Assembly (NCBI GenBank): GCA_900696525.1 | Contig: CAADGL010000016.1 | Location: 165,720-229,719 of the forward strand | Direction of reading: 5' to 3' | DNA: 64,000 bases | Origin: an uncultured Planctomycetota bacterium | GTDB taxonomy: Bacteria; Planctomycetota; Phycisphaerae; UBA1845; Fen-1342 | Translations under genes and position numbers: made by a program | Notes under the pieces: model-generated | What the model saw: only the letters and a program-made list of their open reading frames with translations | Databases searched by the model: none | What the model was told of the DNA's origin: nothing | Part shown: in pieces, positions 33,754 through 42,024 of the stretch | How the letters are laid out: every line of letters starts with the position of its first letter | How positions within the stretch are numbered: the first letter of the stretch is position 1

Positions 33754-36700
33754 CTACCAGCCCCAGCCGAAGAAGCTCCGCCAGCCCTCGCGCAGCCCGC
33801 ACACCGGACCGAGGCGGGCCTCGCGCCGCGGGAGCTGGCCGCCGAGCGTCAGGAAGTCGTCCATGTAATCGCGCACCGGGTTCCACCACTGGCCGTGGAA
33901 CCAATCGATGCCGGCCTGGGCCGGATTGTCGGCCGCCCAGACGCCGAAAAGCTCGTGAAACTGCACGTAGTGTCCGAAGGTGGCGGATGCGCCGGCGCCG
34001 ATACTGGGCATCGCAGGCACGCGGCCGCCGGTCACAATTCGGGGAACATCACCCGCGTAGCCGAGGCCCTCGCCGATGAGCGTGAAGGCGCTGGGTTTTG
34101 CCAGCACGTCCGTGGTGAACGCGTCGAGGCGCGCCGCGCTGGACGCCGGATCGAGCCCGTACGGGTCGCGCACGCTGAGCGGGTTGTTGCCGGCGTACAC
34201 GTAGGGCGCGATCGCGAATCTCAACGGCAGCGGGTCGCGCTGCATGAAACGGCCGCTGGCCGGATCGTAGTCACGCCGCCGCATGTGGATCAACCGGGTG
34301 TGCCGGTCGTACTCGGAGCCGGCCAGGCCGCGCGCATCATCGACGTGCCCGCCCGACGGAATGGGCTGCCCGAACGCCTGGCTGCGGCGCAGCTCCGGGT
34401 CGGTCACGGCGTCGTCGACGAGGGCCAGGACGGTGCCCACCGGATCGCTGGCGTAGTAGCGGTTCTCGTACGAAGCGAATCCACCGATCTTCACGCCCTC
34501 CGGCACGTCGATCGTGCCACTCAGGACGTAGCTGCGGACCAGGTGCCCGCTTCCGTCGAACTCCGCCAGCACCTCGTCGCCGTCGTAGACGTAGCGCAGC
34601 ACGCCGCCCGGGCCGCGCTTCTCGCAACGGCGCCCGAGCGCATCGTAGGCGAAGCTTACTTCGTCACCGGAAGGCAGCAACACCGCCGTGAGGCGATTCT
34701 CGGCGTCGTAGCGATACGTTGTGACGGCGCCGGATACGACGTTCGTGCGCCGTGCGACGTTGCCCGACGCGTCGTAGTCGTAGCGGAACTCGGTGTCGAC
34801 CAGCAGGCGATTGGCCGCGTCGTACTGGAACTCGGCTTCGCGTCCGGCGATGCGACGATTCCCGGCCGCATCGTAGGTGTACGCTTCGGCGGGGTTGTCG
34901 GGCGTGGGGTGCGTGGCGCCGGAGAGCCGGCCGGCGGCGTCATACGTGTACGTGTGGGCGCCGTCGGGCTCGACCATGCGCATGCGGTAGCCGGCCGGAG
35001 TGTATTCCCAGCTTATCGTGCCGCTGCCGGTGCCGGTCATGGTGGTCGACGTCAGGCGGCCCGCCAGGTCGTGGGTGAAGGCCGCCTCCAGCCCGCTGTA
35101 GGACTCGCGCCAGCCGGCGCGCCGCCCGAGGTCGTCGTAGCGGCAATCGAGCCAGAAGAACCCGCCACCAAAACACGACGCGGGTCGCCACCCTTGCGCC
35201 GCGTTCCATTCGTGGCCGTAGTCCGCCCACTGGTCGCCGATGGTCAGGCGCACGCGCGTCTCGGCGTAGTTGCTGGCGCGGTAGTCATATTCGACGGCGG
35301 CGGCAAGGCCGGGGAAGGTCGTCGTGACGGTCCGGACGGCCTGATACCAGTCGTAGGTGTAGTCGAGCTGGCAGGCGGGCGCGGTGAAGCGCGTCGGCAG
35401 ACCCGCCGCGTCATAATCGATCGTGAAGACCTCGCCCGTGCTGAGCACCTTGCGGGTCAGGTCGCCGGCGACGTTGTAGGTCAAATCGACGCGCGCCCCG
35501 TTCGGCTCGATGCGGGCGATCAGGCGCCCGGCGGCGTCGTACTGGAACGTGGTGACGTTGCCGAGCGCGTCGGTGATCGACGTCAGGCGGTCGAGCGCGT
35601 CGTACGCGTAGCGCGTCACGTTGCCGCGGGCGTCGGTGACGGCGACCGGCACTGCGACCGGGCCCAGGCCGTTCAGGTCTTCTGAGCCGCGGGCCGCGGC
35701 GTACGCGAAGTGCACCGTCTCTCCGGCGGGGTTCGTCACCTGCTCCACCAGGTTCATGGCGTTGTATGCAGCGGTCCAGGTGTGCCCATCGGGATCGGTC
35801 AGGCGGTTCTCGTTGCCGTACGCGTCGCGCCCATAGGTCCAGACGCCGCCGATCGGGTCGATCACCGTAGCCAGGTTGCCCAGGTCGTCGTACCCATAGG
35901 TGAAAACGGCAGGACCGATCGTGGCCGTGCTGCGCTGACCACGGGAGTTGTAGGCGAATGTCCACGTGTACCCGCCGGGCAAACGTGCCTCGATCAGGTT
36001 GCCGCGCCCGTCGTACGTTCCGCGCCAGGTTCCCGCGGACGAATCTGTGACCGTGACCGGCAGGTTGTGCACGGGATCGTACGCGATCTGGAGCTCGTCA
36101 GCCGCGGCCGCCGACGGCCCGTAGCCGCTGACGCGCGTCAGGTTGCCGGCGGCGTCGTAGGTGTAGGAGGTGGACTTGCCGCCGGGCAGTGCGAGCTGGA
36201 CGAGGCGGTCATGCTGATCGCGCCGCATGGTGGTGGTGCGGCCGAGCGGGTCGGTGATGCCGGTGCGTGTGCCGAGCGGGCTGACGGTGAAGCGATACCG
36301 CTGGCCGGCGGGGTCGACGAAGTGCGCGGCCCCGCTGGTGGCGGCGGCGTGCTCGGTGTGTGTGCCGTCGGGCCGATCGACGCGCACCAGGGCGCCGAGG
36401 TCGTCGTACGTGTACGTCGTCGTCCGGCCGGCGGCATCGGTCTGGCTGGTCATGCGATGCGCGGCGTCGTAGGCGAAGCTGCGCGTCGAGCCGTCGGGGT
36501 TGACGATCTGAATCAGGTCGCCGGCCTCGTTGCGGCGCAGCGTGGTGACGCGTCCGGCCGGATCGGTCAGCGTCACGGTGCGGGTGGCGTCGTCGTAGGC
36601 GAGGTTCGTGACCAGACCGACGGGGTCGATGAGGCGCACCAGCCGGCCGGCCGTGTCGTACTCGAAGATCGTCCCGTTGTCGTTGCGATCGGCCAGGCGT

Positions 36701-38280
36701 GTCTGCCGCCCGTTCGCGTCGAACGTGAACGTCGTGCCGTCGGGGTGTGTCCAGACGTACGACCCGCCGGGTCCGTTTTTCAGCGTCGAAAGCGACCCGG
36801 CCGCGGCCGTGTAAGTGCCGGCGGTCGGGGTGAACGCGAACACGCTGCCGTCGCCGCCGACGAGATTGACGCGCTCGGCGGAAGCCTGGAGCGTGTAGAC
36901 GCCGACGACGCCCCAGCCCGGCGCGAGGCGGTCGGCGGTCGTCGTGGGCCGCGGCCCGAGCGTCGCGATCCCTTCGAACGTGCTCGCGAAGCTCACGTAT
37001 TCATCCGCCGCCACGCCGGTCGAGTCGACCGCCGGCTCACCGAACGCCGAGGCCGTCGCAAACGTGGCCTGGTACTCGTTGGCCAGCGTCAGCCGGTAGC
37101 GGTAGTCGCCCGCCGGCAGTGGCTGCCCCAGGCCGTCGTTGCCGTCCCAGCGGAACGCGAAGGTCATCGGGCCTTCGAACGGCTGGTAGACGCGCTCGCT
37201 GCGCTGCCCGCCGATCTCGGCGATGAAGCGCAACTGCGCCGGGACGGCGGTGCGCGTCTGCGCGATGTCGTAGCTGACCTGCAAGACCACGCCGGAATCG
37301 CCGCGCGGGGTGTTGTATTGCAGTGCGACGGTGCGGCGCTGGCCGAGGCTCTGGTAGCCGGGCAGCACGTGATCGACGATCAGGCGCCCCTCCTCGACAT
37401 CCACGCGTGAGCCGGCGGGCACGCTGCCGCAGTTCTGGTTGTTGCGCTCGGTGCGCGCCCCGCCGGTGGTGTCGGTGGCGTCGCCGGGCTGGCCGCTGCC
37501 GTCGGGGGCCGTGCGGCCGAGGTTGCAGTCGCGCGGGGAGAAGTGGCCGACCTGGAACTCGACCCACTCGCCGTTGGGAGTGACGGCGCCCATCGACTCG
37601 GGCTGCCAGCTCAGCGTGCTCGGGTTGTACACGCCGACGGGGATCGGCGTGCCCGGCGCGAAGCCGCGCGTGTTGCGGATGCGCACGGTGGCGGGCGCGG
37701 CGAAGGTCTGACCGTCGGGCGTCAAATCACACGCGTAGGTGAAATGCGACAGCACCGGCAGGGCGTTCGGCAGGTCTCGGCCGGCGCGGAAACGCGTGGC
37801 GCGCAGGTCCGTCGCCTCCGCCAGCGCCCCCGCCGGCACCGAGATCATGATCGAGCCGTCGGAGTTCGTGCCCGCGCCGCCCTCGCGTCCGATGCGGATC
37901 ACCGCCGGGTCAAGCGGTGTCAGATACATGTCGGATACGGCGACGAGTTCGTTGGCGGCAACGGCCGCGCGGCGCTGGGCGTAGGTGTAACCGTCGCGGC
38001 GCGCCGTCAGATCATACGTGCCCGCGCGAGCCAGGCCGAGCACGAACCTCCCGTCCGCATTCGTCGTGGCCGTAGCCGAGGCGCCGGCGACCGAGATCGT
38101 CGCGTCGGCCAGCGGCCGGTCGGCGGCGGCGTCGAAGACGCGGCCGTAGACGCGCTGCGCCGCTTGGGAGTGCGATCCGTCGCCGTTGGCGTCCGCCCCG
38201 TCGTCCCGGGGCGGGCAGCCGCAGAGGCAGGCAAAGACACAACAAAGTGCAAGCACATGAAGTACTTTGCAGGCGTCCAC
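33754..38280 (-). CDS. RHS/YD-repeat lipoprotein
   Basis: A 1508-residue exported protein. The leader ends in lipobox LCGC (Cys22). Next come a carboxypeptidase regulatory-like domain (RVYGRVFDAAADRPLADATISVAG), a ZU5-like stretch (SIMISVPAGALAEATDL) and, from about 530 on, dozens of YD repeats such as GRVTTLRRNEAGDLIQIVNPDG and AAGRTTTYTYDDLGALVRVDRPDG. The RHS core signature is MRRRDYDPASGRFMQRDPLP with YVYAGNNPLSVRDPYGLDP. After it a ~120-residue variable tail ends in FFGWGW. RHS proteins usually display or deliver a C-terminal toxin, but no toxin motif is recognised here. GTG 38280 is supported by AAGGGGGA upstream. Confidence 0.9.
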   Translation of the reverse strand: MDACKVLHVLALCCVFACLCGCPPRDDGADANGDGSHSQAAQRVYGRVFDAAADRPLADATISVAGASATATTNADGRFVLGLARAGTYDLTARRDGYTYAQRRAAVAANELVAVSDMYLTPLDPAVIRIGREGGAGTNSDGSIMISVPAGALAEATDLRATRFRAGRDLPNALPVLSHFTYACDLTPDGQTFAAPATVRIRNTRGFAPGTPIPVGVYNPSTLSWQPESMGAVTPNGEWVEFQVGHFSPRDCNLGRTAPDGSGQPGDATDTTGGARTERNNQNCGSVPAGSRVDVEEGRLIVDHVLPGYQSLGQRRTVALQYNTPRGDSGVVLQVSYDIAQTRTAVPAQLRFIAEIGGQRSERVYQPFEGPMTFAFRWDGNDGLGQPLPAGDYRYRLTLANEYQATFATASAFGEPAVDSTGVAADEYVSFASTFEGIATLGPRPTTTADRLAPGWGVVGVYTLQASAERVNLVGGDGSVFAFTPTAGTYTAAAGSLSTLKNGPGGSYVWTHPDGTTFTFDANGRQTRLADRNDNGTIFEYDTAGRLVRLIDPVGLVTNLAYDDATRTVTLTDPAGRVTTLRRNEAGDLIQIVNPDGSTRSFAYDAAHRMTSQTDAAGRTTTYTYDDLGALVRVDRPDGTHTEHAAATSGAAHFVDPAGQRYRFTVSPLGTRTGITDPLGRTTTMRRDQHDRLVQLALPGGKSTSYTYDAAGNLTRVSGYGPSAAAADELQIAYDPVHNLPVTVTDSSAGTWRGTYDGRGNLIEARLPGGYTWTFAYNSRGQRSTATIGPAVFTYGYDDLGNLATVIDPIGGVWTYGRDAYGNENRLTDPDGHTWTAAYNAMNLVEQVTNPAGETVHFAYAAARGSEDLNGLGPVAVPVAVTDARGNVTRYAYDALDRLTSITDALGNVTTFQYDAAGRLIARIEPNGARVDLTYNVAGDLTRKVLSTGEVFTIDYDAAGLPTRFTAPACQLDYTYDWYQAVRTVTTTFPGLAAAVEYDYRASNYAETRVRLTIGDQWADYGHEWNAAQGWRPASCFGGGFFWLDCRYDDLGRRAGWRESYSGLEAAFTHDLAGRLTSTTMTGTGSGTISWEYTPAGYRMRMVEPDGAHTYTYDAAGRLSGATHPTPDNPAEAYTYDAAGNRRIAGREAEFQYDAANRLLVDTEFRYDYDASGNVARRTNVVSGAVTTYRYDAENRLTAVLLPSGDEVSFAYDALGRRCEKRGPGGVLRYVYDGDEVLAEFDGSGHLVRSYVLSGTIDVPEGVKIGGFASYENRYYASDPVGTVLALVDDAVTDPELRRSQAFGQPIPSGGHVDDARGLAGSEYDRHTRLIHMRRRDYDPASGRFMQRDPLPLRFAIAPYVYAGNNPLSVRDPYGLDPASSAARLDAFTTDVLAKPSAFTLIGEGLGYAGDVPRIVTGGRVPAMPSIGAGASATFGHYVQFHELFGVWAADNPAQAGIDWFHGQWWNPVRDYMDDFLTLGGQLPRREARLGPVCGLREGWRSFFGWGW

Positions 38281-38332
38281 GATATGTCCCCCTTTTTCGC
38301 ACTCAAGAACGAGCGCGCGGATTGATCCCCTC

Positions 38333-38361
38333 TACCTACCCCGGCGTCACATACGCGTCAA
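38333..38361 (-). promoter_or_regulatory. Possible promoter of the RHS gene (divergent gap 38281-38597)
   Basis: On the minus strand TTGACG (38361-38356) and TAGGTA (38338-38333) are 17 bases apart, about 50 bases before the GTG. The -10 match is weak. On the plus strand TAGAAT at 38523-38528 could serve htpX, but lacks a good -35. Otherwise the 317-base gap holds no gene. Confidence 0.35.
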
Positions 38362-38597
38362 TAGGCGGGCCGCGCAAGCGCTCCTCCGCCAGCGGTTTTC
38401 CGACCCGTTTGGCTCGGGGCGCGGCGTACGTTCCGCCGCCCCGCCGCGCCGGGCCCCCTGGGGTGTCCAGAATCCGCGCCGATTTGGAACCGGCGGGGCG
38501 GGCCCGCGGCGTCAATACTGAGTAGAATCTCGCACGCGCGGGGTTCAGGGCGGATCGCCGGGGATGCGGTGCGCTCGGCGTGTCAGGAGGACAGGTT

Positions 38598-39443
38598 ATG
38601 TGGAACACGACCAAGACGGCCATGCTGCTGGCGGCGCTGATGGCGCTCTGCGGCGGGATCGGGTATTTCGTCGCCGGGCCGGCGGGCCTGGTGTGGGGCT
38701 TCGCGTTCGGCGGACTCGGAAACGTGCTGGCTTACTTCTTCTCCGACAAGATTGCGCTGTCGGCGATGGGGGCGCAGGAGGTTCGCCGCGAGGACGCGCC
38801 CTGGCTGATCGACATGGTGCAGGAGCTGGCGACGCGGGCCGGCCTGCCGATGCCCCGGGTCTACGTCTGTCCGCAGATGGCGCCGAACGCCTTCGCCACC
38901 GGGCGCAACCCGAGCAACTCAGCGGTCGCGATCACGCAGGGCATGCTGCGCATGTTCCCGCGGCACGAGATCGAAGGCGTCCTCGCCCACGAGCTGGCGC
39001 ACATCAAGAGCCGCGACGTGCTCATCGCCACCATCGCCGCCACGCTCGCCGGCGTCATCAGCTCGATCGCCTGGATGGTCATGTGGTTCGGCGGCGGCAG
39101 CGGCCACAGCCGCGACAACCCGCTCGGCGCGATCGGCGCGCTGCTGATGATCGTGCTGGCGCCGCTGGCCGCGACGCTGATCCAGCTCGCCATCTCGCGC
39201 TCGCGCGAGTACGCCGCCGACGAGTACGCCGGCCAGCTCTGCGGCGACCCGCTGCGGCTGGCGGCGGCGCTGGAGCGCCTGCACGTGCGGAATGAGGAGA
39301 TCCCGACCGACACCAACCCGGCGTTTCACAGCCTGTACATCATGGCGCCGCTCTCGGCCCGCGGCCTCGGCGGGCTCTTCAGCACGCACCCCCCGACGGA
39401 GAAGCGCATCGCGGCCCTGCGGCGTCAGGCGGGGCTGTACTAG
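38598..39443 (+). CDS. htpX: HtpX-type membrane zinc metalloprotease
   Basis: A 281-residue M48B protease of membrane protein quality control. Two N-terminal hydrophobic segments (TAMLLAALMALCGGIGYFVAG, GLVWGFAFGGLGNVLAYFF) precede the family segment PRVYVCPQMAPNAFATGRNPSNSAVAITQGML. The active site is HELAH (H131, E132, H135), with a further membrane region (LMIVLAPLAATLIQLAI) and the third-ligand segment SREYAADEYAG. ATG 38598 has AGGAGG seven bases upstream; the open frame extends six codons earlier. The TAG stop (39441-39443) lies inside the left inverted repeat of the element that follows, so the C-terminus ...RRQAGLY may be set by that insertion. Confidence 0.93.
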   Translation: MWNTTKTAMLLAALMALCGGIGYFVAGPAGLVWGFAFGGLGNVLAYFFSDKIALSAMGAQEVRREDAPWLIDMVQELATRAGLPMPRVYVCPQMAPNAFATGRNPSNSAVAITQGMLRMFPRHEIEGVLAHELAHIKSRDVLIATIAATLAGVISSIAWMVMWFGGGSGHSRDNPLGAIGALLMIVLAPLAATLIQLAISRSREYAADEYAGQLCGDPLRLAAALERLHVRNEEIPTDTNPAFHSLYIMAPLSARGLGGLFSTHPPTEKRIAALRRQAGLY

Positions 39444-39571
39444 TGTAGTGCCTCGCGAATAACTGCCTGTCCCTATGCAGGGTGGGGCGGGCTTCCAGCC
39501 CGCCCGAGCGGGCAGGATGCCCGCTCCACCCATCCGTGATACCGTCACATTTCTGCGAGGCACTACACTAG
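39440..39571. mobile_element. 132-bp MITE-like element with 17-bp perfect terminal inverted repeats
   Basis: CTAGTGTAGTGCCTCGC (39440-39456) is the exact reverse complement of 39555-39571. The palindrome CTAG forms both outer ends and could be a target duplication. Inside are two adjacent perfect 9-bp hairpins: GGGCGGGCT/AGCCCGCCC (39485-39505) and GAGCGGGCA/TGCCCGCTC (39506-39526), each with a 3-base loop. It has no coding capacity. It lies between htpX and the minus-strand small gene ending at 39639, and accounts for most of that gap. Confidence 0.72.
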
Positions 39572-39638
39572 ACACAATGAATGGTGCGGCGGCGACGCTG
39601 ATGCCCGTCGCCGCCGCACCCGGTGGGTCCCCCGCTCG

Positions 39639-40049
39639 CTACGGCTGTTGCGGGCGGACGGGCTCAATGACCTTCCTGGTCAGGCCGTCCACCTGAACGA
39701 CCTGGAGCTTGTCGCTGGCGAAACAGGTGACGTTGTAGATCAACCGTTTGGCCCCCGACTGCGCCTGGTCTTCCGACGGACCGCCGGCGCCGCCGGGCTC
39801 GCGGCCCGGTGCGGCGTCAGCGCGCAGCTCGCAGGAGGCGCTGAGGGCGGTGCCCTTGGCGTGCTTCTCGGCGAGCTTGGTGGCGTCGGCGAGGTTGAGC
39901 TGGCCCTGCTGGATCAGCATGACCATCTCCTTGGCGTGGTTGGCTTCCCGCGGCTGGGCGTCACTGCGTTGCGCCATTGTCGGCAGCACGATTCCCAGCG
40001 GAACCAGCGCCACCAGCAGCGGAACGGTCCATCGAGCGATGCGTGCCAT
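39639..40049 (-). CDS. Small secreted protein with PepSY-like domain
   Basis: A 136-residue exported protein. The signal peptide is MARIARWTVPLLVALVPLGIVLPTMA. The mature part has a helical segment (QQGQLNLADATKLAEKHAKGTALSASCELRAD) followed by a Gly/Pro-rich spacer and strands (KRLIYNVTCFASDKLQVVQVDGLTRKVIEPV). That helix-strand pattern is PepSY-like, a domain often linked to protease inhibition. It starts at ATG 40049 with AGGAG upstream, 34 bases after the gene at 40084-40446, and the two probably share a transcript. It is a short gene hidden in a longer open frame. Confidence 0.75.
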   Translation of the reverse strand: MARIARWTVPLLVALVPLGIVLPTMAQRSDAQPREANHAKEMVMLIQQGQLNLADATKLAEKHAKGTALSASCELRADAAPGREPGGAGGPSEDQAQSGAKRLIYNVTCFASDKLQVVQVDGLTRKVIEPVRPQQP

Positions 40050-40083
40050 GATCGACACTCCTGTCTGACGGACGGCCATGCGG

Positions 40084-40446
40084 CTACGCACCGAATGAGC
40101 GTCCGACGGGAAACGGAGCCAGTTGGTGCTCGGTGTCGCGCTTCCTGGGCGCCGGCGTGCCGGAGAACCAGGGGCGCTCGTCGGAGATCGAGTCGGCGGG
40201 CGCCGTGGAACGCCGGCGCTCCTCCGCGTGGTCGTCTTCGACCACGCGGCCGAAAGGCTTCCAGAAGCACGCGCGGCGCGTGCTCTGGATGGCCGGGAAC
40301 AGGTCTCCGGCGTTGAGCGCGGTTTCAACCTCGGCTTGTCCGGGCTGGGGGCCGCCGGCGTCGTCGACGTAGCCGTCGAACTCGTACCAGCCGGCCTCCA
40401 TGCAGATGTCGCCGGACCTGAAACGGCGTTGTTCGGCTGTCTGCAT
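40084..40446 (-). CDS. Small conserved protein, YjzC-like N-terminus
   Basis: A 120-residue protein starting MQTAEQRRFRSGDICMEAGWYEFDGYVDD. The phrase 'RxGDxxxxAGWYEFDGY' recalls the short YjzC-like family, whose function is unknown. The middle is neutral (AEVETALNAGDLFPAIQS) and the C-terminus is charged and probably disordered. ATG 40446 is supported by a strong AAAGGAG upstream; the longer frame to 40917 is not credible. It is upstream of the PepSY-like gene and probably cotranscribed. I assign no function. Confidence 0.68.
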   Translation of the reverse strand: MQTAEQRRFRSGDICMEAGWYEFDGYVDDAGGPQPGQAEVETALNAGDLFPAIQSTRRACFWKPFGRVVEDDHAEERRRSTAPADSISDERPWFSGTPAPRKRDTEHQLAPFPVGRSFGA

Positions 40447-40995
40447 GATCGTTCTCCTTTTCGTTCCAGGGTGCGCGCTCCCTGCATGCCCGATTGTTAG
40501 CGGGCGTCTCGGAGGAGGAGTACTGGGACTTGCGCCTATGAGGATGGGGGCGCGTCGCGTGGCGCGCGGCACGCTGGTTGCCCGCGTGCGCGCGCCTGTC
40601 CAGCGCGCAGGGCGCCTGCGCAAAGGGATGCACGCCGGCGCGGCGCGCCGGCGTGCATCGGATGGAGGAGAGCGATCAGGCAGTACGTATGGAGGGCACG
40701 CGTGCGGCTTTCCCGCGAACGAGCGCCGGACGCGCTTGGCCCCTGCCGTCCGGCGCTCTTCGGAGGGGAGAGAGAAGACGCATCTCAGGTTCCCGCTTCG
40801 GTCGCAACTCGTCTCGCCGCCCGACGGCCCACGGCGCCGATGGCCGCGAGTCGATTCATGGGCAGTACGGTCAACGCATGAAAGTCTAGCGCTCGCGCGC
40901 CCCGCGGCCATTGGCATTTGTGCGGAGGCCGAGCGACGGGAGGCGGAGCGAGCGCCGGCGAAAACCCGGCCTCGGCTCAGACGTGAGAAGATGCC
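40447..40995. other. Non-coding stretch with several perfect hairpins
   Basis: No credible gene is seen from 40447 to 41382. Strong foldback signals are: 40561-40596 (stem 13, one bulge), 40627-40659 (a perfect 15-bp stem, GATGCACGCCGGCGC, with a 3-base loop), 40721-40758 (perfect 12-bp stem, GAGCGCCGGACG) and 41276-41296 (7 bp). They are in addition to the terminator at 40996-41044. These may be terminators, repeat elements or parts of a structured RNA. The frames crossing them have no signal peptide, motif or ribosome site. Confidence 0.55.
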
Positions 40996-41044
40996 AACAA
41001 AAAGTCAGCCGGAAGCGCGCCGCAACGGCTCACGCTTCCGGCTG
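40996..41044 (-). terminator. Rho-independent terminator
   Basis: A perfect 12-bp stem, CAGCCGGAAGCG (41006-41017) with 41033-41044, is followed on the minus strand by ACTTTTTGTT (40996-41005). This is the textbook form. It lies about 340 bases beyond the stop of the response regulator gene (41383), so either that operon has a long 3' untranslated region or a small RNA is encoded between 41045 and 41382. The bases between show no supported gene. Confidence 0.8.
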
Positions 41045-41382
41045 GGTCTAGGGGTACTGCTGGCCGCTGCGCTGCGGGTGAGCCCGTGCCCACCACCCTT
41101 GGCAGCGGAATACACCGCCGGGCCGCGACCCCCTTGGCTTGCGAATCTGCGTCCTGCAAAGCTGTGCGTGTCTTGCACATCTGCGCGCCCGGACCCGCGG
41201 TCGCTTCCCTGCACCCTGCGGAGAAGCAAGTCGCCACAATTCGCCGCGCCCGGGCGGCGCCTCACAGCCGCGACGGCGTCGGCGGTTCACCGACGCATGC
41301 AGAAGTTACTCGCGGACAGGGCGCAGTGTAATCAGGCGGCCTTCTGATGCGGATCGGGATTTATCCCTACCACCCGGGACAC

Positions 41383-42024
41383 TCAGGAGGGACGGTGCCC
41401 AGGATGCAGGCTGTCTCGGCCGGCCTTTTGCGTCAGCACGAGTTCGACAAGCTCCGGCAGCGACTGGACTTGCAGCTTCTGCATGACCCGGGCGCGGTGT
41501 ACGTCGACGGTCTTCTTGCTGATTCCGAGCTCGGCGGCCACTTCTTTGCTGATTTTGCCAGAAACGACCAGCTCCATGACCTGGCGCTCGCGCTCCGTCA
41601 GCGCGGCCAGGCGCGCCGCGACGCTGCTTCGCCGGGCGAGGGCCTCGCGACGCTCTACGTCACGATCGAGCGCGGCACGAATGTGCTCGAGGAGCAACTG
41701 CGTGCTGAAGGGCTTCTGAAGGAATTCGAGCGCCCCATCTTTCATCGCCCGGACCGCGACCGGCACGTCGCCATGGCCGGTGATGATGATGGTCGGCAGG
41801 TCGGCACCGGTCTCCTTGAGGTGCCTCTGGAGCTCCGGGCCGCTCATGCCGGGCATGCGCACGTCGAGGACCAGGCAGCCGGGCTGTTCGGGACGGTGGC
41901 GGTCGAGGAACTCCTGCGCCGTGCGGTACGTCTGCACCGGCAGCCCGACCGAGCGCATCAGCAGCTCGAGCGACTTGCGGACCGCCGGATCGTCATCCAC
42001 TACGAACACGGTGCCTTCGGTCAT
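41383..42024 (-). CDS. FixJ/NarL-type two-component response regulator
   Basis: A 213-residue DNA-binding regulator. The receiver domain is TEGTVFVVDDDPAVRKSL with phosphoacceptor Asp54 (LVLDVRMPGMSG), IIITGHGDV and LQKPF. A LuxR/FixJ helix-turn-helix follows (LAALTERERQVMELVVSGKISKEVAAELGISKKTVDVHRARVMQKL). ATG 42024 has TGGAGA upstream and overlaps the 3' end of the kinase gene by 32 bases, so the kinase and regulator are a cognate pair. The target promoters and signal are unknown; the rho-independent terminator lies downstream. Confidence 0.93.
   Translation of the reverse strand: MTEGTVFVVDDDPAVRKSLELLMRSVGLPVQTYRTAQEFLDRHRPEQPGCLVLDVRMPGMSGPELQRHLKETGADLPTIIITGHGDVPVAVRAMKDGALEFLQKPFSTQLLLEHIRAALDRDVERREALARRSSVAARLAALTERERQVMELVVSGKISKEVAAELGISKKTVDVHRARVMQKLQVQSLPELVELVLTQKAGRDSLHPGHRPS

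Noticed and set aside
40977..41290. Short minus-strand frames near 41.1 kb
   Set aside because: They contain or end at the rho-independent terminator and lack a ribosome site, so translation is unlikely.
40400..41347. 315-residue plus-strand frame in the hairpin-rich gap
   Set aside because: It runs through several perfect hairpins, starts inside the YjzC-like gene on the other strand and has no motif.
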